From Siphonodentalium dalli (taxonomy: Eukaryota > Mollusca > Scaphopoda > Gadilida > Siphonodentaliidae), in NCBI GenBank assembly GCA_032622095.1, contig CP136067.1:96214707-96278706 (forward strand): 64,000 nt of DNA, read 5' to 3'. Numbering within the stretch: position 1 is the stretch's first letter; the number at the start of each line of letters is the position of its first letter. Made by a program: the position numbers and the translations under genes. This document shows positions 22,760 to 32,669 of the stretch, one piece after another. The notes beneath the pieces are model-generated. The model did no database searches. It was not told the origin of the DNA and worked only from the letters and a program-made list of their open reading frames with translations.

Positions 22760-23280
22760 CTAGCCGATGAGCCCGACGTTGTCCGGGCTATTCAAAAACC
22801 AAATTTCAAGTCGATAGCTGCACCCGTTTCCGAGATCGGGTCTGCGCATGCGCGAAGCTGGTGTAGCACGGGCTCGACGACCCGATAAAATTCGTATCCG
22901 GGGCAAGATACATTCACATAGCAAATTTCAAGACGATAGCTCCACCCGTTTCCGATATCTCGTCTGCGCATGCACGAAGCTGGGCATCGCACGGGCTCGG
23001 CGAACCGATAAAATTCGTATCCGGGGCAAGATACATTCACATACCAAATTTCAAGTCGATAGCTCCACCCGTTTCCGAGATCTCGTCTGCGCATGCGCGA
23101 AGCGGGCGCCTCACGGGCTCGCCAATACGACAACGTCCACCGCCTGGTCAAACTACACACACGTACCAAGTTTCGTCCCGATCGGTCGAGAATCGTAGAT
23201 TTGTATAAATGACAAACATACAGACAAACATACAGACAAAAATACAAACATACAGACAGAGGTCTTCAAAATATATATGA
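22759..23280 (-). mobile_element. Helitron-like element H6 with 122-bp tandem repeats
   Basis: Minus strand: starts TCATATATATTTTGAAGACC and ends CTAGT at 22759, sharing one base with H5. It contains three tandem units of about 122 bp, with AAATTTCAAG at 22801, 22923 and 23046. The ORFs on both strands here are repeat-derived. Confidence 0.6.
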
Positions 23281-23375
23281 GATGAGCTGTAGAATTCTGT
23301 CATGACAAATGGTCTGACCCAACATTAAATTAACGCATACATTGCTATAAATTAATATAAAGTAAGCATTTTAAT
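23281..23375. repeat. Segment Y, first copy
   Basis: AGAATTCTGTC, AAATGGTCTGACCCAACATT and ATTGCTATAA are repeated at about 23662-23750. Confidence 0.7.
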
Positions 23376-23469
23376 GTTAGAACACGGGGCTTTGGTGGCC
23401 ATTTTGAATGGCGCCCTCTGTCGGTGTTGGGTGATTTTCGAGCAAGGCTAGTTCCAGATGTTGGCAAAA
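23376..23469. other. Short spacer between Y1 and X2
   Basis: Contains GTGGCCATTTTGAATGGCGCC. No gene seen. Confidence 0.3.
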
Positions 23470-23644
23470 TATTCCTGGATAATTTAACTTCCGAAATCAT
23501 TTATATATTTGATTCAAAATGTCGCAAACATATCGTAATATAGCGAAGTTACAGCCCCCAAATGCATAAATTTCTGAAAATAGGTTGCTATAGGTGGTAT
23601 CTACCCAAAATTTCTAGAAGATTTATAGACTACGGATGATCACC
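23470..23644. repeat. Segment X, second copy
   Basis: Homologous to 21851-22040 with moderate divergence. Followed after about 15 bp by Y2. Confidence 0.75.
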
Positions 23645-23654
23645 CACATAGTAT

Positions 23655-23750
23655 GAGTTGTCACGCGGAGAATTCTGCCTTGGCAAATGGTCTGACCCAA
23701 CATTGAGTAAACGCACAAATTGCTATAAAATTATATAAAAGCGAGCATTT
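23655..23750. repeat. Segment Y, second copy
   Basis: Homologous to 23281-23375. Here X and Y are adjacent, showing the state without the Helitron-like insertion. Confidence 0.7.
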
Positions 23751-23845
23751 CTGCAAACAATCACGTCTGTGAGTAATGTTTTCTCAAAAGAATCACCAAC
23801 CAACTTTGCCTTAGACTAATTTCATGAAACCGATTATTATTTTTT

Positions 23846-24215
23846 ATAGTGCCTTTATATATGGTTTTATTAACAATCTATGACATAAAATATGATTAAA
23901 ATACTATAATTCATCACCATTTGGAACGTCTGTGTCGCAGGTGCCCATAGCATAATAGAAAAAAGCTGAAATAATAAAAAAATTCCCACGTTTCGCTCCC
24001 AGAATGCAGCATAAATCAAACTAAGATATAGAGTTATTCGCCCCCCATTGAAAATAATAGACTTTTCAGAGCAGACCAGATGCAACTTAAGCACAGAACA
24101 GTTTATTACACCGAATAAGTTGCTAAGACAAATGGAGCTTCCTCTTTCAAGTGGTATATACTGTGGGATATATTTTATATAATGTGATATGGGGATTCGA
24201 AAATTAAGTGGTCCT
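23846..24215 (-). repeat. Interspersed repeat R (minus), partner at about 40500-40900
   Basis: Reverse-complement homologue of 40500-40900. Shared blocks include TTTGGTGTAATAAACTG, AGAGTTATTCCCC-like sequence, ACCATATATAAAGGCAC and CGAAAATTAAGTGG. A 177-codon minus-strand ORF (23870-24403) is mostly this repeat. It has hydrophobic stretches but no conservation of frame in the partner copy, so I do not call it a gene. Confidence 0.65.
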
Positions 24216-24748
24216 TTAAATGCGGTCAACCAATCGTATTTATATAGTTTAGTTGTCTTTTGTAGCGAAAACAACACAGTATTTATCGAACCCTGGGCTA
24301 CAAAGTTATTTCTTTCTCGATGGCGACAGCACCAATTCGCACAACAGTATACATCTTGTGATTTGAAATTTGCCGTACACTGGCATCTGACGTTTAAGTC
24401 CAATTGCTTGCAAATGCGCTGAAAATGACCTATATATGATATTGTTAACGTAAATCAGGCGCGTATATCGTTTTGGGATATAGGGAAAGCTCAAAGGGGG
24501 CGGGGCACACATCGGGGCGCGTTACAGGCCCCTGTGAAATGACCCAAGAAAATGCCACCCTGTTCTTGATTGATATAACATCTTCACGAAACCATTGATG
24601 ACTCGAGAAAAATTAAGAGGGTGTATTAAATATGCGTTTTAGATCTTATGATAGATATTTCCCCGTACAGGAACGCACTATAATTAAACTGCTCAACTCG
24701 TCGTCGATAATCCACCAAGGCCATTGAACATATTTCTGAATTAGTATA
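24216..24748. other. Unannotated non-coding sequence
   Basis: No exon, RNA or repeat recognised. The start may be the flank of repeat R. Confidence 0.3.
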
Positions 24749-24971
24749 TGTTCCTTAATAATGTACCTCACTGTATAGGCGAAGGTCCCAACTTGAAATT
24801 TCACGATTTAAGTAAATTTGTGAGCGATTTTGCTCTGCGTCGCTTACAAGTGTGGAATTTATCCTGGGTAATTAGTTCGATGTTTGCGATATCGGCTCAC
24901 AAAAGTCAGAGAAAAGCATGCAATTTTTAGTTGGTACAATCGCCTACAGTGAAGTACATTATTAAGGAACA
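24749..24971. mobile_element. 223-bp MITE with GTATA target duplication
   Basis: TGTTCCTTAATAATGTAC at the left end pairs with GTACATTATTAAGGAACA at the right. The inverted repeat extends about 43 bp with a few mismatches. GTATA lies directly outside both ends (24744-24748, 24972-24976), a plausible 5-bp target duplication. There is no ORF of note. Confidence 0.8.
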
Positions 24972-25194
24972 GTATAACAACTAAGAAATATATTCCCCGC
25001 TTTACTTTTTCGATAAGGTTCCCAGTCAAAACTTCAAAAAGTTCCAAGGTTTTGTAGTGGTGGAATATGATCTCTACGGGCGTTAGCCAGAGTAGAGATT
25101 AATGGCATGATCTGCCCTCACCCCAACCTTTCAAAAACAGAGTCGCGCGCGAATCTGAGCTGTTTGTGTTTGGTCGCGTTTTATTCAAGACAAA
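24972..25194. other. Unannotated spacer
   Basis: Nothing recognisable apart from a small hairpin ATCTCTAC...GTAGAGAT near 25070-25100. Confidence 0.3.
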
Positions 25195-25822
25195 CTAGAG
25201 GTGTGACTGTCCCAATTGGACTAATGATACCCCCCCCCCCGTGTTTTTAAAATAATAAGATGTTTCACATGTCAGTAAACATTTAGTTAAAATAATAAAA
25301 TAACAGTTTCCATTGCAGGTGCACAACCCTATAACCCTAATATTAAACCTATTACCGAAAAATGTAGGAATAAAAGCTCGGACAAAATAATGCAAGTTGC
25401 GAAAATGTTCTAAGTCGAAAAAGGGGAATAACTCCACAAAAAAAAGTCGGACAGACATCATAATCGCAGGTGCACAGGTTCCCATGGTACTAAATATCAG
25501 TGCCAAGATTGAAAAACATTGACCTAAAATGTAGGAATAAAAGCTCGGACAAAATTATGCATGTTGCAAACAAAATTCTAAGTCGAAAAAGGGGGATAAC
25601 TCCACCAAAATATTTCGGACACACGTCATAATCGCAGGTGCACAGGTTCCCATGGTGGTTGATGTCTGTGCCAAGTTTCACGGAAATTGATAAAAAAAAA
25701 ACGACTGAGAAAATCTCCGGACAAATTTGTGTCCATGGACGGACGGACGGACGACGGACGGACAAGCTAATTCCAGTATACCCCCCCCCCCAACTTCGTT
25801 GCGGGGGGGGGGGGTATAACTA
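25195..25822. mobile_element. GGACGG-tailed repeat, copy 1
   Basis: Starts CTAGAGGTGTGACTGTCCCA. It contains about three tandem units of roughly 130 bp (GTAGGAATAAAAGCTC, GGGGATAACTCCACC, GCAGGTGCACAGGTTCCCAT). It then has GGACGGACGG repeats and ends in an 11-base C-run, CAACTTCGTTGC, and a 12-base G-run, forming a hairpin before TATAACTAG. Non-autonomous; class uncertain. Confidence 0.7.
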
Positions 25823-26111
25823 GAGGTGTGACTGTCCCAATGGGACTAAGGATACCCCCGTGTTGTTAAAACACTAAGTGTTTCACATGTCAGTAAACAT
25901 TAAGATAAAATAATAAAATAATAGATTCCCATTGCAGGTGCACAACCCTAACTCCTAACCCTAATCCTAAACCTATTGACTAAAAAATGTAGGAATAAAA
26001 GCTCAGACAAAATTATGCATGTTGCACAAAATGCTCTAAGTAGAAAGAGGGGGATAACTCCACCAAAAACGTCAGACAGACGTCATAATCGCAGGTGCAC
26101 AGGTTCCCATG
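25820..26111. mobile_element. GGACGG-tailed repeat, copy 2, left part
   Basis: Starts CTAGAGGTGTGACTG directly at the end of copy 1. It is interrupted at CCCATG (26106-26111) by the 4.1-kb element and resumes at 30230. Confidence 0.7.
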
Positions 26112-26203
26112 TATGGAGGGTTATTAGGGTCACAATCCTAACTTCACATTTTAATTCTAACTTAACATTTTAATTCTAACTTAACATTTCAATTCTAACT
26201 TAA

Positions 26204-26755
26204 AGGGGTACTGTACGCCATTTTCATTAAATTTCCGGTGACAACAACGATCTAATATCGATAATATATAGAAACATAAGTAATTTGAGTCGAAGATGTA
26301 TTCTGTAAACGCTCAGGTTAATAGGCTATCTTAAAAAATTTATAATTTAAAAGTTAATAATTTGATATAAATTGAATTTATGACTGGAGCCATAAAATGG
26401 CGTCAATTAAATTACGAATTTGCGTAATCAAATAAAGTAAATGAGGGATACTGGCTTGTTAAACCATGATACGGGGAGAACACTCAAGCCACTCACTGAC
26501 TAGCGACGATACAATAACTTAAATGATTATATGGGACTAGTATGCCTATAATATAACTTTTATTTGATTCATTTGGTTGAAAACTGTACAAAAATTACTC
26601 GACAACGACAATTTGTATTTTTGAATTCCGGTAAATTTGTCATCCGTAACACTACTTCGTACTCAACAGACTTTCAAATAATGAAAAAGTGTTACCTTAT
26701 TCTCAGACTCGGAGACTATAGAAACCAACAACAACATTTGGCGTACAGTACCCCT
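26204..26755. mobile_element. MITE-B copy 1 (552 bp), nested
   Basis: Ends AGGGGTACTGTACGCCA, with TTAA on both sides (26200-26203, 26756-26759). It is inserted in the left arm of the 4.1-kb element. AGGGG ends with TTAA duplication match the described T2/Kolobok-type MITE signature (AGGRR). Confidence 0.85.
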
Positions 26756-26759
26756 TTAA

Positions 26760-27260
26760 CATTTTAATTCTTATATTTTAATTCTATTTACATCATATTT
26801 ACATTCTATTTACATTCTATTTACATTCTATTTACATTCTAGAAACATTCTAGAAACATTCCAGAAACATTCTATTAACTCTAACTTAATATTTTAATTC
26901 TTACTTAATATTTTAATTCTAACTTAACATTTTAATTCTTTCTAACTTAACATTTTAATTCTTATATTTTAATTCTAACTTAACATTTCAATTCTAACTT
27001 AACATTTTAATTCTTATATTTTAATTCTATTTACATCATATTTACATTCTATTTACATTCTATTTACATTCTATTTACATTCTAGAAACATTCTAGAAAC
27101 ATTCTAGAAACATTCCAGAAACATTCTATTAACTCTAACTTAATATTTTAATTCTTACTTAATATTTTAATTCTAACTTGACATTTTAATTCTTATATTT
27201 TAATTCTAACTTTACATTTTAATTCTTACTTTACATTTTAATTCTTATATTTTAATTCTA
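26760..27260. repeat. Left-arm tandem array of TAATTCT/ATTTACATTCT units
   Basis: Blocks of AACTTAACATTTTAATTCT alternate with ATTTACATTCT runs. The whole block is itself repeated twice with a period of about 240 bp (26760-27000 and 27000-27240). Inverse arrays are at 29760-30200. Confidence 0.8.
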
Positions 27261-27734
27261 TAATTGTTGAAATTGAAATGAGCATAAAACGGATCTCAGA
27301 ATTGAAAGGCAAAAATTAAAACAAACATAAAATGGATTCTAGAAGTTGTAATTGTGACCCTAATAACGCGCCTGCACTTCTGTAACAATTATAACGAAAG
27401 GGGTCGCTGCGATCGGACGGCGTGACATGACAATCTGCGGGATGGGATGGAATATGGAATAGAACGACAATCTGCGGAACAGAACTTCAAATTGCGTGTA
27501 ACGGTCGATATCTCGAGGAATACAACACATAGAGGTCGACAACTGACCTAACATGAAAGTTGTCGAAATCAAGGACGTGGAACAGCTGTAGAAATGCATT
27601 TTTACAGCGATAACACTATGCCCACAAGCAGACTTGGTATTAAAATGAAGTTTATCATCTATTGCACAGCAAGAGACCGATTAACCCACCCATGTGACGG
27701 TGCCATGAAACACCAAAAACTGCGTTCGAGGGAG

Positions 27735-28422
27735 GTTCTCATATTATACGCCAGTCAAACACGGGTGAGGTTCTCATATGAGAACCTCCGCCCGCGTATG
27801 ACTGGTGGATAATATGAGAACATCCCTTGCGTATGACTGGCGGATAATATGAACCTCCACCGCGTATGACCGGCAGATAATACGTTCATATGAGAACCTC
27901 CCCCGCGTATGACCGGCAGATAATATGAGAACCTCCACCGCGTTCATATTATTCACCGGTCATACGCGAGGGAGATTCCCATATGTGGGGGAGGTTCTCA
28001 TATTATCCGCCGGTCATACACGGTGAAGGTTCATATTATCCGCCGGTCATACTTGAGGATCAGACCAGTCATACGCGGGGGAGGTTCTCATATGAGAACC
28101 TCACCCGTGTTTGACTGGCGTATAATATGAGAACCTCCCTCGCATGAATAATATGAACCTCCACCGCATATGACCAGCGGATAATATGTTCATATGAGAA
28201 CCCCCCCCCCTGTATGACCGGAGGATAATATTAGAACCTCCCCCGCAGATGACCGCGGATAATATGAGAACCTCCACCGACTATGACCGGCGGATAATAT
28301 GTTCATATGAGAACCTCCCCTGCGTATGACCGGCAGATAATATGTTCATATATGAGAACCTCCCCCGCGTATGACCGGCATATATATAATATGAGAACCT
28401 CCACCGCGTATGACCGGCGGAC
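27735..28422. repeat. Bidirectional 35-45-bp tandem array
   Basis: Units with GAACCTCCCCCGCGTATGAC and CGGCGGATAATATG occur in both orientations, joined by the palindrome TTCTCATATGAGAA or GTTCATATGAGAAC. Orientation switches at about 27775, 27950 and 28095. The minus-strand ORFs here are artefacts. Confidence 0.8.
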
Positions 28423-29106
28423 ACATAAGTTTTTAAGTCTATAAACACTATTTGATTTGAATATTCTTTCAAACAGTCTCACCATTGACATGTTCGTGCG
28501 TTCAACCCAGTTAATCTATTTTGTAACTTGGCTTGTAATCGCCGGACACCGGTTTCCGGCATCTGGGCTTTTAGTCACAACTGAAATAAAAAATAAGTGC
28601 GAATTATAACAAATGAAGAGCGCAAAGCCATTAAAAAATCATATTTGATACGTCTTCTGATACATGGTGTATATTCGTATTTTGTTGACGAAGTGCTGCT
28701 AAGAACAGGCTTAGTTGGAACGATAAAACGGCTTCAGTCGGCCATTCTATTTTGTACGAGAAAAAGTAGCGCTCTTTCTTGGAGCGAATTTCTGCAACAA
28801 TTTCACTGCGTGTTGGACCCATTTGGACAAAATTACATTCCCTGTGTCTACATTTTGATATACTATACGCCCCATTATATGGAATATATCAGCTGAAATC
28901 GATCCTGTTATTGTAACCATGCATTGAGTCTATTTTTAGTTGTTTTCATCGGCGCGTGTTTGCGATTTCGCCATTACATTATTCGTACTAAAACAGCCAT
29001 ATTGTAGCTAAAAACGAATGCGCAGTATTCCGCTGTGTCATTTGGTACCTGACACTTGTTGTTTGCTAGCGTATTCATCGAGAAATCTAAATTCTAAACA
29101 TTGACG
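28423..29106. other. Unique centre of the 4.1-kb element
   Basis: Contains a 99-codon plus-strand ORF (28597-28896, MRIITNEERKAIKKSYLIRL...) with no family I recognise. It could be a remnant of internal coding sequence or chance. Confidence 0.25.
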
Positions 29107-29224
29107 TCGAACGCAGTTTTTCGTGTTTCATGGCACCTTCTCATGGATGGGTTAATCTGTCTCTTGCTGTGTAATAGATGATAAACTTCATTTTAATACC
29201 AAGTCTGCTTGTGGGCATAGTGTT

Positions 29225-29590
29225 ATGGCTGTAAAAATACATTTCTACAGCTATTCTACGGCCTTGAGTTCGACAATTTTATGTTGGGTCAGTTGTCGAT
29301 CGAATAATGCAACTTCTTCTGTCCGGTCAGTGGCGGGGTTAATATGTGTGGATAGTGCGAATGTGGGCCTTTCGTTAGACACCAAAAGTAGTCCTCTGCG
29401 TACTGTATTCCTCGAGATATCGGCCGTTCCACGCAATTTGAAATTCTGTTCCGCAGATTGTCATTCTATTCCATATTCCATCCCATCCCGCAGATTGTCA
29501 TGTTCGGCCGTTCGATTGCAGCGACGCCTTTCGTTATAATTGTTACAGAAGTGCAGGCGTGTTATTAGGGTCACAATTACAACTTCTAGA
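29225..29590. repeat. Inner right arm, inverse of 27330-27610
   Basis: TTATAATTGTTACAGAAGTG matches the inverse of 27370-27390, and the inverse match extends to GTGCCATGAAACAC at about 27700 (29107-29140 in this arm). The plus-strand ORF 29225-29539 is therefore repeat-derived. Confidence 0.7.
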
Positions 29591-29759
29591 ATCCATTTTA
29601 TGTTTGTTTGAATTTTTGCCTTTCAATTCTGAGATCCGTTTTATGCTCATTTCAATTCCAACTTTTTAAATATACTATTTTAATTCAAACATTACAACTT
29701 TTAGTAGATGATTTGTGTTTAGCTTCTTATTTTATAGATCATTAAATTAAAATATTAAA

Positions 29760-30200
29760 ATAAAAATTAGAATTAAAATATTAAGTTGGAGTTGAAATAA
29801 TAAGTTAGAATTGAAATACTAAGTTGAAATTAAAATCTTAAGTTAGAATTAAAATCTTAAGTTAGAGTACAGAGAATGTAAATAGAATGTAAATAGAATG
29901 TAAATAGAATGTAAATAGAATGTAAATAGAATGTAAATAGAATGTAAATATAAGAATTAAAATGTAAAGTTATAACTAAAATGTAAAGTTAGAATGTACA
30001 TAGAATGTAAATAGAATGTAAATAGAATGTAAATAGAATGTAAATAGAATGTAAATATAAGAATTAAAATGTAAAGTTAGAATTAAAATGTAAAGTTAGA
30101 ATTAAAATATAAGAATTAAAATGTTAAGTTGGAATTAAAATGTTAAGTTAGAATTAAAATATAAGAATTAAAATGTTAAGTTAGAATTAAAATGTGAAGT
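29760..30200. repeat. Right-arm tandem array (AATGTAAATAG and AGAATTAAAATGT)
   Basis: Two runs of the 11-bp unit AATGTAAATAG (about 29875-29950 and 29995-30055), separated and followed by AGAATTAAAATGTAAAGTT units. Confidence 0.85.
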
Positions 30201-30229
30201 TATGATTGTGACCCTAATAACCCTCCATA

Positions 30230-30812
30230 CCCATGGTCCTAATATCTGTGCCAAGTTTAAAAGAAAATTGAATTAAAAATGTAGGAATAAAAGCTCTGAC
30301 AAAATTATACATGTTGCGAAAATTTCTAAAATTATTTTTTTAATTTACCTAAAAATGTATAGGAATAAAAGCTCGGACAAAATTATTCATGTTGCGAAAA
30401 TTGTCCAAGTAGAAAAAGGGGGATAACTCCACCAAAATAAGTCGGACAAACGTTATAATAGCAGGTGCACAGATTCCCATGGTACTAAATATCTGTGCCA
30501 AGTTTAAAACAAAATTGAATTAAAAATGTAGGAATAAAAGCTCTGACAAAATTATACATGTTGCGAAAATTTCTAAGTCGAAAAAGGGGGATAACTCCAC
30601 CAAAAAATGTCCGAGAGACGTCATATTCGTAAATGCATAGGTTCCCATGGTGGTTGATGTCTGTGCCAAGTTTCACGGAAAATGAATAAAATACGAGTGA
30701 GAAAAACTCCGGACAAATTTATGTCCACGGACGACGGATGGACGGATGACGGACGGACAAGCTGATTCCAGTATACCCCCCCCCCAACAACTTCGTTGCG
30801 GGGGGGGGGGTG
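30230..30812. mobile_element. GGACGG-tailed repeat, copy 2, right part
   Basis: Resumes at CCCATGGTCCTAATATCTG and runs through two more roughly 130-bp units and GGACGGATGACGGACGG. It ends in a 9-base C-run, AACAACTTCGTTGC and a 10-base G-run. Confidence 0.7.
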
Positions 30813-31691
30813 ATGATGGTTTGCAAAGATGTCCTAGCCAAACATTAGTGTTTAGAATCTTGTTGTTCATCAGGTCAACACATCGCCTGAATGTCACAAT
30901 CGTGACAAATGTGAACGAGCGACGCAATGAAGCGTAAACAACCCCGCATTATATGTTTTTATAAACGATTGCGACACAAATAAATGACTGCGAAATGGGG
31001 CGGCATAAAATCAGGGAATATATATTCCCTGCATAAAATGCACGGTAGCGGGATAATGTCGCAAGAGCTATACTCGTCCTTGACCTCGATAAATGGTATA
31101 CTCGTATAGGGCGCGCATCAATAATCTCAAATCGACTCCATTCCACCCGCACGTGCAATTTGACTTATATATCAGGATGTTCCACCCACTTTGGTGTTCT
31201 AGAAACCGCCCGAAAAAGACCCGTTAATTAGTTGAATACAACGTGACTGCAAATTCTGAGGTGAAGGTCGAGTATAGCTCTTGCTACATTACCTCTCTAC
31301 CAAAATGCACGACCATTTTTGATACTCAACAGGGCCTGTTTTATTTGGGGACACCTCCCGATGACCAAAGGTCATCGCCGATTGCCGAATGCAGAAGCCG
31401 GGAAGAGTATGAGAGGGGTGGCCCATCTCGTTGGGGCGGTCCGGGGGGTCTCCCCAGGGAATTTTTTTGAAATTTCAATGCTCTGAGAGTGATCTTGGGC
31501 ATATCTGAAGGATGATTTTCATTTTTTAACCAAAGAGAATTTTATACTTTCAGTAGCTATTAATATGACCAGAGTCACTTAAGCTAGAAAACAAAATTCA
31601 TTTAATACATGAACTCAATTTATATTTATACACAAAAGAAAAGACACAATGAACCAACATATTTATTTCAACTTACAAGATAACATTGTTT
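30813..31691. other. Non-coding sequence with a 20-bp palindrome
   Basis: A perfect palindrome CAGGGAATATATATTCCCTG lies at 31012-31031. A CCGGGGGGTCTCCCCAGGG patch near 31440 has the look of a common invertebrate repeat. No credible exon. Confidence 0.35.
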
Positions 31692-31695
31692 TTAA

Positions 31696-32164
31696 AGGTA
31701 CTCAATCCGATAAAACTCCTCTCAATTACTATATCAATGGCTTCGGGGGTCAAAAATATTTGATTCGAGTCGAGGAAGTCACCCATCAAAGCTCAGATTT
31801 GTTAGATATCGATTTTAGAAATCTATTATTTTTCATTATCGGGATTACTATCTGGCCCAGAACTCAGTCAAAATTGCGTTAAAATTACCACTTGATTTTA
31901 GAGTTATCCATCCTTGTCTGTTTGAATAGATTTGGAGTACACATCCAGAGCAGATTACGGCAGTTATTAGTACTCATCTCGAGTTAATAACAAATTTCAA
32001 AAATCAATATCTAATAACTCTGAGCTTTGTTTGATGGGTTCATCGACTCGAATCAAATATTTGTTACCCCCAAAGCCAAAGAAATAGTAATATAGGACCC
32101 TCTGATCGGATTGTTGTTGTTGGAATCTGTTGAGATGGGGACCCTTTTTACGGATTGAGTACAT
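31696..32164. mobile_element. MITE-A copy 7 (469 bp), outside the palindromes
   Basis: Left flank TTAA at 31692-31695. The right end is degraded (GAGTACATTCAA in place of GAGTACCTTTAA). The length is identical to the palindrome copies. Confidence 0.85.
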
Positions 32165-32196
32165 TCAAGACAATACAATCCTACAATCCCCTAATT

Positions 32197-32669
32197 TCTG
32201 GGAACGAGTAATTTTGGGGTCATTCGGCCAAAAAACATGGCCGCTGGCAGCCATCTTAGATTTTACTCTTTGTATGACTAAATCCTTTAGCACGGGCTAC
32301 AGGTCGTACCTTTAGTCTGATCATCATAAAATTTGTCATGGCTGTTTAAATTGACATGTAGATCGGAACGAGTCATTTTGGGGTTATTCGGCATTAAAAC
32401 ATGGCTGCCAGCGGCCATTTTGGATTCTACTCTTTGCATGACTAAAGCTATCAAATGTTTTTGAATTGTTGGAAAACATAGCCGCCAGCAACCATCTTAG
32501 ATTTTACTTTTATATACATGTATATATATATATATATATATATCTTTTCATGTTGATAAACTAGTATTAGACATTCAACTTTCCACATTCCTAATCACTC
32601 CATCGACAGTAACACATTAAATTATTTCCTTTCCAAGTTGAGCTACAGTGTCATTGACACTTTCATTAA
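32197..32669. mobile_element. HINE-like element a, 3' part
   Basis: Two and a half units of the GGCTACAGGTCGTACC repeat, then a (TA)n tract, and the conserved end AAGTTGAGCTACAGTGTC ATTGACACTTTCATT with its GTGTC/GACAC hairpin. The 5' end is missing. Confidence 0.7.

Larger units (their letters stand above)
26112..30229. mobile_element. 4.1-kb foldback-like element with CCCATG duplications
   Basis: Termini TATGGAGGGTTATTAGGG and its inverse. CCCATG lies directly outside both ends (26106-26111 and 30230-30235), and the host repeat reads through without it. The arms are long inverted repeats of over 1 kb. The outer parts are tandem arrays (AACTTAACATTTTAATTCT and AATGTAAATAG-type units). The inner parts are unique (CTTCTGTAACAATTATAACG; GCCCACAAGCAGACTTGG). 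The middle (27735-29106) holds a bidirectional tandem array and unknown sequence. No transposase is recognisable. The structure matches foldback/TU-type elements. Confidence 0.75.

Noticed and set aside
21851..23644. Segments X1 and X2 as LTRs of a retroelement
   Set aside because: No TG...CA ends, no primer-binding site or polypurine tract, and a Y segment follows each X. A tandem duplication with insertion explains it better.
23870..24403. 177-codon minus-strand ORF as a membrane protein gene
   Set aside because: Most of it lies in interspersed repeat R, whose other copy at about 40500-40900 does not keep the frame. The hydrophobic runs reflect AT-rich codons.
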